DNA of 64,000 bases. Origin: an uncultured Oxalobacter sp. Its GTDB lineage: Bacteria; Pseudomonadota; Gammaproteobacteria; Burkholderiales; Burkholderiaceae_D. The stretch is from assembly GCA_934401755.1 (NCBI GenBank), contig CAKRSU010000004.1, forward strand, positions 29,308 through 93,307. Reading direction: 5' to 3'. The position numbers and the translations under genes were made by a program. Below are positions 8,818-17,079 of this stretch, piece by piece; position 1 is the stretch's first letter, and each line of letters starts with the position of its first letter. Below the pieces are notes generated by a model. That model searched no databases. It was not told the DNA's origin and saw nothing but the letters and a program-made list of their open reading frames with translations.

Positions 8818-11043
8818 TTAATTGCGAGTAACACTCAATACTCCAGCAACATCTCCAATCATTTTCAACGACTTACTAAGCCCATTTGCATTAGACACTT
8901 CTATCGTAAACGTCATTCTGGCATGTCCTTTGCGGCTTTGTGTTCGAACCCCAATAACATTGAGTTTTTCACGTGTAAAAATATCTGAGATATCTCGAAG
9001 AAGTCCCTGACGATCTGTCGCTTCAACATAAACATCCGTCGGATAAACAGCTTCCACAGCATGACTTCCCCATCCCGTTTGAATCACCCGTTCTGGATTT
9101 TTACGAGCCATTTCCATGAAATTCTTACAGCCTAATCGATGAATAGAAACACCTTTACCTCGCGTCACAAAACCGATGATATCATCTGGTGGAACAGGAC
9201 GACAGCATCGGGCAAGCTGAGTCAATAATCCATCAGTTCCCACAACAAGTACTCTAGATTTCCCATCCGAGCGACTTTTTCGAATAATATCTTCTTCGCT
9301 TTGTTTATTTTGAAGCGGTATCTGACCATTTAATGCAATTTCAATAGCCTTTGAGGTAACTTTTTCTTTACCTAACGCAAAAAAAAGTTCATCTAACTTG
9401 CTATATTCTAATTTACGAGCAAGCTCTTCTAGGTTAACCGCTGTTTTACCTTCACGTTGCAATAATTTTTCAAGTATTGCTCGGCCATTATTGACCGTTA
9501 TTTCATACTCTTTGCTATTAAACCATGTACGGATTTTGGTATGAGTTCTCGGATTGACTGCATAGCCAGGGCTTAACCAATCTCGAGAAGGACCAATATT
9601 CCCACTTGTCCCTTTCGCCGTAATAATCTCAACCGTTTGCCCACTTTTTAAGGGGGTATTTAATGGCACCATTACACCATCAACACGAGCACCACGACAC
9701 CGATGTCCGACATCAGTATGAATTTGATAGGCAAAATCAATAGGTGTAGCTCCTCGAGGCAAATCAATTACTCGTGCTTGTGGCGTTAAAGCATAAATAC
9801 GATCATCTAATGAAGCCGATTTAATCTTTTCTGTCCATTCTTTATGCGTATCTCCCTCTGCAACTGCATCACCAACTTCTGTTTTCCATGATAATAGTTG
9901 CCGAAGATAGGAAATTTTCTCATCATAACGTTGGGCAACAAACGTTGAGCCTCCTGACTCTTTATATCGCCAATGTGCAGCAACACCAAATTCTGCAAGA
10001 CGATGCATTTCCTCTGTTCGAATTTGAACTTCAAATGCCTGTCCATTTTCAGCTTCTACCACAGTATGAAGAGACTGATACCCATTGGGTTTAGGACGTG
10101 AAATATAATCATCGAATTCTTTTAGAATAGGATTCCAAAGACGATGAATAATATCTAACACCGTAAAACATGTCTTAATATCTGAGACGATAACTCGAAA
10201 AGCCCTCAAATCATATAAACGTGAAAAATCAAGTGATTTTCCTCGCATTTTGTTATAGATACTATAAATATGTTTTGGCCGCCCAGCTACTTGTGCTTTG
10301 ATGCCTGCATCATGAAGTTCCAAGCGCAATCGATCCATAATTCGTTGGATAAACGCTTCTCGCTCTGTCCTTTTTTCCTCTAAACTTTTGGCAATATTAC
10401 GATAAGCTTCTGGATTGACAAAACGAAAGGCTAAATCTTCCAATTCCCACTTAACTTGCCAAATGCCTAACCGATTAGCCAACGGAGCGTAAATTTCTAA
10501 TGTTTCTTTTGCATATTGAGTACATATCGCGTTATCTGCTTTTATTTTGGCAAAATAACGCAATGAAGCCATACGAACTGCCAAACGAATCATGACAACC
10601 CGTATATCTGATGCCATCGCTAACAACATCTTACGCAATGTTTCGGTCTGCAACTTTCTGATCTGCGCTGCATTTTTTCCACGCGCCATTTCTTCAATAC
10701 TGCTTGTTAGATCCTTTAATTTCAATAACTTACGCAAGCTATCTACCAAATTAAAGACTTCAATACCGAATTTTGGTTCAATTTCTTCTAAAACTTCTGG
10801 ATGGTATTCTGGTAATAAAGCAACCATTCCGGCTACTCGTGTTTGAACATCCGTATTAAGCTCTGACAAAATCAATCCAACATTTTTAGCGAATTCAGCG
10901 CCAGGCTGTCCACAGATAACACTCACATCAGAAAAAGATGCTTTAACAAATTCAAAAGCATCCATAACCGTTTTTCCATCTGACTTAGATAAACCAGATG
11001 TTAACCCCTCAATCGAATTAGTAATTAATACTGAAGAAACCAT
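8818..11043 (-). CDS. relA: GTP pyrophosphokinase RelA (ppGpp synthetase)
   Basis: A 741-residue (p)ppGpp synthetase that triggers the stringent response on starved ribosomes. The N-terminal HD-type domain lacks the HDxxED metal-binding motif (LLPEYHPEVLEEI stands in that region), so hydrolase activity is not expected. The synthetase domain includes RPKHIYSIYNKMRGKSL, RLYDLRAFRVIV and EFDDYISRPKPNGYQSLHT. The EFDD motif is the EXDD form of synthesis-only RelA. A TGS domain (IYALTPQARVIDLPRGATPI) and a C-terminal ACT domain follow. I chose the ATG at 11043, because AAAGGAGGAAAC directly precedes it. An in-frame ATG five codons upstream overlaps this ribosome site. Confidence 0.95.
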   Translation of the reverse strand: MVSSVLITNSIEGLTSGLSKSDGKTVMDAFEFVKASFSDVSVICGQPGAEFAKNVGLILSELNTDVQTRVAGMVALLPEYHPEVLEEIEPKFGIEVFNLVDSLRKLLKLKDLTSSIEEMARGKNAAQIRKLQTETLRKMLLAMASDIRVVMIRLAVRMASLRYFAKIKADNAICTQYAKETLEIYAPLANRLGIWQVKWELEDLAFRFVNPEAYRNIAKSLEEKRTEREAFIQRIMDRLRLELHDAGIKAQVAGRPKHIYSIYNKMRGKSLDFSRLYDLRAFRVIVSDIKTCFTVLDIIHRLWNPILKEFDDYISRPKPNGYQSLHTVVEAENGQAFEVQIRTEEMHRLAEFGVAAHWRYKESGGSTFVAQRYDEKISYLRQLLSWKTEVGDAVAEGDTHKEWTEKIKSASLDDRIYALTPQARVIDLPRGATPIDFAYQIHTDVGHRCRGARVDGVMVPLNTPLKSGQTVEIITAKGTSGNIGPSRDWLSPGYAVNPRTHTKIRTWFNSKEYEITVNNGRAILEKLLQREGKTAVNLEELARKLEYSKLDELFFALGKEKVTSKAIEIALNGQIPLQNKQSEEDIIRKSRSDGKSRVLVVGTDGLLTQLARCCRPVPPDDIIGFVTRGKGVSIHRLGCKNFMEMARKNPERVIQTGWGSHAVEAVYPTDVYVEATDRQGLLRDISDIFTREKLNVIGVRTQSRKGHARMTFTIEVSNANGLSKSLKMIGDVAGVLSVTRN

Positions 11044-11181
11044 GTTTCCTCCTTTCACCTTACGGCAATAGGAAAATAGATAGAATGTATTGCATATTCA
11101 TACAACACCCTCTTTATACCTTGACCCGATATTCATTCTTTTGCGAGTAATCAACTGCGGCATAAATAGCCATTTATTTCC

Positions 11182-11862
11182 TCAAGCACGGAGAAAATGA
11201 TAAAGATTACGTAACATCGCCGCAGTAGCTCCCCAAACAAACCGCCCTTGACAGGGAATCGTATAAAAATTACGTCTTCCCCTACCATTTGGAAAATTAG
11301 CAGAACGAACCTGGTAATTTGTTCCCGTCATAAAAAAATGAAACGGCAATTCAAATACTGCATCAACTTCCTTTCGATTAAGACAAATTTCAAAAGGAGG
11401 ATGCACAATTGAAACAACAGGAACTACTTTAAATCCACTACCTGTTCGATATTCAGGCATTAACCCTAAAATTTCAATATGATTTCGGTCAATCCCAATT
11501 TCTTCTTTTGCTTCTCTTAATGCAGTTTCAATATAGGTATCATCTACTTCATCCACTCGCCCTCCCGGAAAACTAATTTGTCCAGGATGATCTTTCAATT
11601 GCATCGATCGTTGCGTTAATAGTAATGATAATCCTTTAGGACGATCAACCAATGGGATTAATACAGCAGCAGATACCCAATCCCGATCTATAAATAACGG
11701 TTCCTCTTTTATTTCAGGTTGCCATTCTGGAGGAAATGCAAAACGGCAACGTAACGCATCTAAAGTCAACCGATCAACCGGAACAGGATCTCCTGATGCA
11801 ATAGAATCAATTGGCTGTATAGTCGGATCAATAAATTTACTGGTCATAAAGATTACAAACAA
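11182..11862 (-). CDS. CoA-type NUDIX hydrolase (NudL/YeaB-like)
   Basis: A 226-residue NUDIX protein. LLLTQRSMQLKDHPGQISFP plus GGR carries the UPF0035 signature that precedes the NUDIX box in coenzyme A pyrophosphatases, and the box itself (GGRVDEVDDTYIETALREAKEEIGI) follows at about residues 99-123. Such enzymes cleave CoA to 3',5'-ADP and phosphopantetheine. The first codon of this frame is TTG with an AGGAA site eight bases upstream. An ATG at 11847 is an alternative start without a clear ribosome site. It lies between relA and the rplS operon, all minus strand, as in related genomes. Confidence 0.85.
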   Translation of the reverse strand: MFVIFMTSKFIDPTIQPIDSIASGDPVPVDRLTLDALRCRFAFPPEWQPEIKEEPLFIDRDWVSAAVLIPLVDRPKGLSLLLTQRSMQLKDHPGQISFPGGRVDEVDDTYIETALREAKEEIGIDRNHIEILGLMPEYRTGSGFKVVPVVSIVHPPFEICLNRKEVDAVFELPFHFFMTGTNYQVRSANFPNGRGRRNFYTIPCQGRFVWGATAAMLRNLYHFLRA

Positions 11863-12216
11863 CTTGATATTTCCTACCCAAAAATAAGGGATTTTCCTTT
11901 TAAATTTGAATACAATCTGTATTCAAGCCTCTTTGGTAGGTTCTTTTCAATAAGATCGCCTAAAAAACAAGGCTTTGTTTTTTACGGCAATTCCCCATAA
12001 AGAGAAATTTACGATACTAAAACTCATTCCCGAATATGACGATCTCACTCCAGGCTGAAACGACATGCCCTGCCACTTTTAAAGACTTTAACATAAAAAT
12101 AGAATTGCTTCGTAAGCTTGCCTTATATCTCATATCAAAAAAACAAGCACACCGTACATTGGGATAAAAAAAAGGACATCTGAGATGCCCTTTTTAAATA
12201 ATTTTCTGTATAACAA
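11863..12216. other. Intergenic region between the NUDIX gene and rplS
   Basis: About 350 bases with no coding signature. It holds a symmetric AAAAAACAA/TTGTTTTTT hairpin with a GGCT loop (11962-11983) that could stop transcription in either direction, and the rplS terminator (12168-12195). Confidence 0.5.
12168..12195 (-). terminator. Terminator of the rpsP-rimM-trmD-rplS operon
   Basis: AAAAAGG-A-CATC and GATG-C-CCTTTTT form a hairpin with a TGA loop. Reading leftwards it is followed by a T-run (complement of AAAAA). It lies about 20 bases past the rplS stop. Confidence 0.8.
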
Positions 12217-12591
12217 TTAGTTTGCAGACACTTTACGAGATGGCAATTTTTCTTTAATACGTGCTGCCTTACCTGTGCGGCCACGCAAGTAAAACAATTT
12301 TGCACGACGTACATCACCACGACGCTTTACTTCAATAGAAGCAATCAATGGAGAATATAATTGGAAAGTACGTTCAACACCTTCACCCGAAGAAATCTTA
12401 CGAACAATAAAATTAGAATTCAAACCACGATTACGACGAGAAATCACAACACCTTCATAAGCCTGAGCACGTTTACGATTGCCTTCAACGACTAAGACAT
12501 TAACAACAACGGTATCGCCTGGGGCAAATTCAGGGATATTTTTACCCAGACGTTCGATTTCTTCTTTTTCTAACTGATCAATCAGATTCAT
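12217..12591 (-). CDS. rplS: 50S ribosomal protein L19
   Basis: A 124-residue protein at the 30S-50S subunit interface. The start [16 protein letters not shown], the central [16 protein letters not shown] and [20 protein letters not shown], and the basic end [19 protein letters not shown] are diagnostic. I chose the ATG at 12591, which has AGGAG seven bases upstream. A longer in-frame start seven codons earlier would place the ribosome site inside the gene. It is the last gene of rpsP-rimM-trmD-rplS. Confidence 0.97.
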   Translation of the reverse strand: MNLIDQLEKEEIERLGKNIPEFAPGDTVVVNVLVVEGNRKRAQAYEGVVISRRNRGLNSNFIVRKISSGEGVERTFQLYSPLIASIEVKRRGDVRRAKLFYLRGRTGKAARIKEKLPSRKVSAN

Positions 12592-12701
12592 TTTGACTCC
12601 TATAATCATCATGCCGGCGCTATCTTATTATCTGCCCTGCAGAATATACCCGGTATAGGATGATGGTTAATAAATGTGAAAAATTCACGGACGCTACTAT
12701 A

Positions 12702-13454
12702 CTACAGACTATTCTTTTCAAGAAACTTTTTATCGTCCTCTGACAATTTTCCTTCTCTTCGCGCCTTATCTAAAAGATCAGGACGCTTTGCTCGCGTTAT
12801 CAATAATGCTTGTTGATGCCGCCACTTAGCAATCGCACCGTGATTGCCACCCAACAAAATTGATGGCACAAGAGCTCCCTGATACTCAGGCGGCCGTGTG
12901 TAATGTGGGCAATCTAAAATACCAGTCACAAAACTATCTTCCTGTGCAGATTGTTCATCATGTAAAGCCCCTGGTAATTGACGAATGATGGCATCCATCA
13001 ATGTCATAGCAGGAATTTCACCACCAGATAAAACAAAATCCCCAATGCTAATTTCTTCATCAACCATACTATCTAATAGACGCTGATCAACCGCTTCATA
13101 GCGTCCACAAAGTATAATCAATCCAGGTAATTTAGCCATCTCAATCACTCGCTGGTGCGTCAATGGCTGTCCTTTAGGAGACATATAAACCACATGAGAC
13201 TGCTTTACCCCAGCTGAATGCTGATGTGCTTTAGCCGCAAGAATAGCACGCTCAAGCGGTTCAATCATCATCACCATACCAGGACCACCGCCATACGGAC
13301 GATCGTCCACTGTTCGGCGGACATCATTTGCAAAATCTCTAGGATTCCATGTTTTAATTTGACATATTTTTTGATTAAACGCTCGATGTGTAATGCCGTA
13401 CTGTGTCAGCGCAGCAAACATCTCAGGAAAAATAGAAACTGCATCAAACAACAT
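12702..13454 (-). CDS. trmD: tRNA (guanine-N1-)-methyltransferase TrmD
   Basis: A 250-residue SPOUT methyltransferase that makes m1G37 in tRNAs reading CNN and some other codons, preventing +1 frameshifts. It has [68 protein letters not shown] and the knot motif [20 protein letters not shown]. The start at 13454 (ATG) has AGG eight bases upstream. A GTG codon immediately before it is an alternative. It sits between rimM and rplS in the standard order. Confidence 0.97.
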   Translation of the reverse strand: MLFDAVSIFPEMFAALTQYGITHRAFNQKICQIKTWNPRDFANDVRRTVDDRPYGGGPGMVMMIEPLERAILAAKAHQHSAGVKQSHVVYMSPKGQPLTHQRVIEMAKLPGLIILCGRYEAVDQRLLDSMVDEEISIGDFVLSGGEIPAMTLMDAIIRQLPGALHDEQSAQEDSFVTGILDCPHYTRPPEYQGALVPSILLGGNHGAIAKWRHQQALLITRAKRPDLLDKARREGKLSEDDKKFLEKNSL

Positions 13455-13506
13455 CACAGATACCTATGTGCCCTTGCGACACAACTTATAAACTCTGAAA
13501 GAAAAA

Positions 13507-14067
13507 TTAATAATCTAATTCCCAATCTACCGTAATCGTTTTATTACTTTGATCGACATCACCAACAAATTGATCAATAAATGGAATTAACAACTCTTTT
13601 TTCTTTCCATCTGGCAAATTTGCCTGTATCTGGAGAATCTGATGAGCTCCATTTTCAATCAGTCCAGAAACTATTCCTAAATGATTTCCCTCTTTATTAA
13701 TAGCTTTCAGACCAATCAGATCAATCCAATAAAACTCACCTTCATCAAGCGGAGGAAAATCCGCTCTTGAGATTCGGATCACAGACCCCTGCAATGTTTC
13801 TGCGATATTCCTGTCGGAAATACCATCTAAAAATGCAACAACCTCATCCCCTTGCCTCCGCGACTGTAACATCGACACCATACGATATACTGGCTTATCA
13901 ATCCACCAGTTTCTAACAGTCAACAAAGCTTCCGCATTTGCAGAATAAGGCTTCACTCTTATCCATCCTCGGACACCATATGCGCCGCGAATATGGCCAA
14001 CCTCAACAAGATCTTCAGGTATCTGCAGATGGTCTGTTTTCAATTTACTGCCTAATTCAGATACCAA
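13507..14067 (-). CDS. rimM: 16S rRNA processing protein RimM
   Basis: A protein of up to 186 residues that assists maturation of the 30S subunit head and binds S19. It has EVGHIRGAYGVRGWIRVKPY at the N-terminus and a PRC-barrel domain with FYWIDLIGLKAINKEGNHLG and LLIPFIDQFVGDVD. The frame starts with TTG immediately after the rpsP stop (TAATTG). There is no in-frame ATG before the conserved domain, so a non-ATG start is forced. A second TTG at 14043, preceded by AGGCAG, is equally possible. Translation is probably coupled to rpsP. Confidence 0.93.
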   Translation of the reverse strand: MVSELGSKLKTDHLQIPEDLVEVGHIRGAYGVRGWIRVKPYSANAEALLTVRNWWIDKPVYRMVSMLQSRRQGDEVVAFLDGISDRNIAETLQGSVIRISRADFPPLDEGEFYWIDLIGLKAINKEGNHLGIVSGLIENGAHQILQIQANLPDGKKKELLIPFIDQFVGDVDQSNKTITVDWELDY

Positions 14068-14313
14068 TTAAGCAACAGGTGCTTCAGCAACTAAACGTGC
14101 AACAGTATCAGAAACCTTTGCACCAACACCCTGCCAATAAGCTAAACGGTCTGCTGCATAAACAACACGCTGTTCATTTGCAGTAGCAAATGGGTTGTAA
14201 GACCCTAAACGTTCGATAAAACGGCCATCACGGCGGTTACGAGAATCAGTGACAACAATCTGATAGAAAGGACGCTTTTTTGCGCCTCCACGAGCTAAAC
14301 GAATAACGACCAT
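14068..14313 (-). CDS. rpsP: 30S ribosomal protein S16
   Basis: An 81-residue protein with the family start [20 protein letters not shown] and the conserved [19 protein letters not shown]. The ATG at 14313 has GGAAG five bases upstream. An in-frame ATG seven codons earlier is rejected, because S16 proteins begin at MVVIRL. It is the first gene of the ribosomal operon and is followed without a gap by rimM. Confidence 0.97.
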   Translation of the reverse strand: MVVIRLARGGAKKRPFYQIVVTDSRNRRDGRFIERLGSYNPFATANEQRVVYAADRLAYWQGVGAKVSDTVARLVAEAPVA

Positions 14314-14529
14314 AAGTCTTCCAAAAAAGTTCAAACAGAAAAATCAGATAATTATAGCTGAATCTGCCCCAAAACAATAGTTTCATTACATAAAATATGC
14401 ATAGATACGACGACTTACCAGATCATTTTTATGGCTTAAACATCAGTCATTATTGAACAAACCAAACTATTATCGTATAAAGATCTAATACAGCTTCCTG
14501 ATTTAATCTAAAAAAAACGAATATCAACT

Positions 14530-15735
14530 ATGCCCAATACTTCCACAAAACAACGATTTTTTGCCGTTCTCAACGCAGGTTCATCCAGCTTAAAATACTC
14601 TCTTTTTGCTGAAATGACAGATGGACGCCTTGAACGTCGTACTAGTGGAGGCATTGAAGGCATTGGTAGTGCAACGCCATCTTTTACAGCCTATAACAGT
14701 GATCAATATTGTATTGATGAGTATCATTGGAACTCTTCTGCACAACTTGATATATTGATTCGCTTTTTGATTGATTGGATTGAGAAATTTCTTTCCCCCA
14801 ATCATTTAAGCGCTGTTGGACATCGTATGCTACATGGCGGCACTCTTTATAACGAACCGATTATTGTCACACATGAAGTCCTTGAGAAAATGCGAGACTT
14901 AACTCCTTTAGCCCCTTTACATCAGCCTCGCATCCTACAGGTTATTGATGCCATCACTGAGCGATATCCCAATTTGTGCCAAATTGTTTGTTTTGATACT
15001 TCTTTTCATAAAACAACTCCTCACACTGCTCGCTTATATGGTTTACCTCAAAAATTAACTGATAAAGGATTAATTCGCTACGGCTTTCATGGCTTGTCAT
15101 TTGAATATGTCAGCATGGAACTTCAACACATTGATCGTCATGCCGCCTTAGGGCGAACCATTATTGCCCATTTAGGCAGTGGGGCTAGCATGTGTGCAAT
15201 GGTCAATGGAAAAAGTATTGCAACAACCATGGGATTTTCCGCATTAGATGGTCTAGTCATGGGCACACGTTGCGGTCAGCTTGATCCTGGCATTATTCTT
15301 TATTTACTCCAACACGAACAGATGGATGCCAAATCACTTGAGACGCTACTTTATCAAAACTCTGGTCTACTCGGTGTATCTGGAATCAGTAATGATATGC
15401 GAGATCTTATGGCAAGCAATTCCCCTTCTGCAAAAGAAGCCATTGATCTTTTCGTTTATCGTGTCGTTCGTGAAACCGGCTCACTTGCTGCTGCCTGTGG
15501 CGGACTAGATGCTTTCGTCTTCACCGCAGGAATTGGAGAACGCTCCCCAGAAATCCGTCAAGCCATTTGTCAGCAACTAGGTTGGCTTGGAATTGAACTT
15601 GATGAACGAGCTAATCGTTTAGGAGAACTTAAAATTAGTACTGATCAAAGTGCTGTTTCGGTCTGGATTTTGCCAACCTATGAAGAGTTAATGATTGCCC
15701 GTCACGGAGCTAGACTTGCACCCAAATCCAAATAA
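14530..15735 (+). CDS. ackA: Acetate kinase
   Basis: A 401-residue enzyme of the ASKHA fold that interconverts acetyl phosphate plus ADP with acetate plus ATP. The N-terminal motif AVLNAGSSSLKYSLF binds phosphate. VGHRMLHGG, VCFDTSFHKT, YGFHGLSFEYVS, IIAHLGSGASMCAMVNGKS, TTMGFSALDGLVMGTRCGQL and FTAGIGERSPEIR are the remaining acetate kinase signatures. No phosphotransacetylase gene is next to it, which is unusual, and it may act with a partner elsewhere. It converges with tsaD, their stops being one base apart. Confidence 0.95.
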   Translation: MPNTSTKQRFFAVLNAGSSSLKYSLFAEMTDGRLERRTSGGIEGIGSATPSFTAYNSDQYCIDEYHWNSSAQLDILIRFLIDWIEKFLSPNHLSAVGHRMLHGGTLYNEPIIVTHEVLEKMRDLTPLAPLHQPRILQVIDAITERYPNLCQIVCFDTSFHKTTPHTARLYGLPQKLTDKGLIRYGFHGLSFEYVSMELQHIDRHAALGRTIIAHLGSGASMCAMVNGKSIATTMGFSALDGLVMGTRCGQLDPGIILYLLQHEQMDAKSLETLLYQNSGLLGVSGISNDMRDLMASNSPSAKEAIDLFVYRVVRETGSLAAACGGLDAFVFTAGIGERSPEIRQAICQQLGWLGIELDERANRLGELKISTDQSAVSVWILPTYEELMIARHGARLAPKSK

Positions 15736-15736
15736 T

Positions 15737-16765
15737 TCAAGCCACATCTAATTCTTCTAATGGCCATCTTGGACGGACCGTAAACCCATATTCATACTGA
15801 GCACAAGAGGGGTTTGATTTTAATCGCATTGCCCCAGCAAATGCAATCATTGCACCATTATCGGTACAAAACTCAACATCAGGGTAATATACACGACAAT
15901 GTCGTTTGAGCGCCATTTGATTCAAACTCTCACGTAACTGATGATTCGCTCCAACACCTCCTGCGACAACCAACTGACGCATACGCGTCTGTTTCAAAGC
16001 CTTAGTACATTTTGTGACTAATACTTCCACAATAGCATCCACAAATCCTCTTGCAATATCAGCCTTGACTTGTTTGGTTATAGGTAACGTTTGCTTGTTA
16101 ACCGTCGTTAATACCGCCGTTTTCAATCCTGAAAAACTAAAATTAAGATCTTTTGAATGTAACATGGGGCGAGGTAAATGATAGGCGTCAATATGTCCTT
16201 GATTCGCCAAATTTGAAATTTCTGGACCACCCGGGTAAGACAAGCCTAAGAGCTTAGCCGATTTATCAAATGCCTCCCCCGCGGCATCATCTAGCGTTTC
16301 ACCTAATAATTCATACTGTCCAATACCATTTACTCTCATTAACTGCGTATGTCCACCTGACACCAATAATGCAATAAATGGAAACTTAGGTGGATCTTTC
16401 GACAATAATGGAGATAATAAATGACCTTCTAAATGATGTATGCCAATTAACGGCTTATTTAAAGCAAACCCTAATCCTGCCGCAACAGAACTACCAACTA
16501 ATAAAGCTCCCGCTAATCCTGGACCTTTTGTATGAGCAATAGCATCAATATCTCTTGGTTTTATTTTTGCCTTGTCGAATGCCTCTTTTAGTAACGGGAC
16601 AATCTTACGAACATGGTCTCGAGAAGCAAGTTCTGGGACAACCCCACCATACTCTGCATGTAATGCAATCTGTGAATACAGTGTATGCGTAAGCAATCCC
16701 TTTTCTGTATCGTACAATGCAACTCCTGTTTCATCACAAGATGATTCAATGCCTAAAACAATCAT
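15737..16765 (-). CDS. tsaD: tRNA N6-adenosine threonylcarbamoyltransferase TsaD
   Basis: A 342-residue ASKHA protein that transfers threonylcarbamoyl to A37 of ANN-decoding tRNAs, working with TsaB and TsaE. It begins [19 protein letters not shown], and carries the metal-binding [16 protein letters not shown] and HHLEGHLLS, then [32 protein letters not shown] and [14 protein letters not shown] chose the ATG at 16765, since an in-frame start 26 codons earlier adds sequence absent from the family. tsaE is also in this window (35431-35913). tRNA-Lys(UUU), a substrate of this modification, is immediately upstream. Confidence 0.97.
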   Translation of the reverse strand: MIVLGIESSCDETGVALYDTEKGLLTHTLYSQIALHAEYGGVVPELASRDHVRKIVPLLKEAFDKAKIKPRDIDAIAHTKGPGLAGALLVGSSVAAGLGFALNKPLIGIHHLEGHLLSPLLSKDPPKFPFIALLVSGGHTQLMRVNGIGQYELLGETLDDAAGEAFDKSAKLLGLSYPGGPEISNLANQGHIDAYHLPRPMLHSKDLNFSFSGLKTAVLTTVNKQTLPITKQVKADIARGFVDAIVEVLVTKCTKALKQTRMRQLVVAGGVGANHQLRESLNQMALKRHCRVYYPDVEFCTDNGAMIAFAGAMRLKSNPSCAQYEYGFTVRPRWPLEELDVA

Positions 16766-16810
16766 AATGCCATTAAAAATGCGAAAAATAAAAAAATATT
16801 TTACCAAGTA

Positions 16811-16839
16811 TTGACAACCACAGAAACCATCATTACAAT
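16811..16839 (+). promoter_or_regulatory. Promoter of tRNA-Lys
   Basis: A consensus TTGACA (16811-16816) and a TACAAT (16834-16839) are separated by 17 bases, 11 bases before the tRNA 5' end. This is one of the best sigma-70 promoters visible in the window. Confidence 0.75.
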
Positions 16840-16850
16840 TCAAGTCTTTC

Positions 16851-16926
16851 GGGTGGTTAGCTCAGTTGGTAGAGCAGCGGACTTTTAATCCGTTGGTCGG
16901 GAGTTCGAGCCTCCCACCACCTACCA
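16851..16926 (+). tRNA. tRNA-Lys (anticodon UUU)
   Basis: A 76-base tRNA with encoded CCA. The acceptor GGGTGGT pairs with ACCACCT (G1-U72 wobble). The anticodon stem GCGGA/TCCGT encloses CTTTTAA, anticodon TTT. The T-arm GGGAG TTCGAGC CTCCC is perfect. Confidence 0.97.
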
Positions 16927-16929
16927 GAT

Positions 16930-16960
16930 AAAATCCGCTGATTCGTCAGTGGATTTTTTA
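16930..16960 (+). terminator. Terminator after tRNA-Lys
   Basis: AAAATCCGCTGA (16930-16941) pairs with TCAGTGGATTTT (16946-16957) around TTCG, with one internal G-T wobble, and runs into a T tract. Confidence 0.85.
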
Positions 16961-17001
16961 TTTGTTTTGATTTACATTCTCTTCCATCTCATTTTATACC
17001 A

Positions 17002-17047
17002 CCCCATTTTTTTGATCTGAAAATATCAAAAAATGGGGAATTTTTTT
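17002..17047 (+). terminator. Second large hairpin plus T-run downstream of tRNA-Lys
   Basis: CCCCATTTTTTTGAT (17002-17016) is complementary to ATCAAAAAATGGGG (17025-17038) apart from one bulged T, and is followed by AA and an unbroken run of eight or more T. It reads as a plus-strand terminator in the gap facing the convergent exporter gene. It may stop leftward transcription less well, since no T-run follows on that side. Confidence 0.65.
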
Positions 17048-17079
17048 TGCTTTTCCCCTCTTTTTGAGGGAGAGCCATA

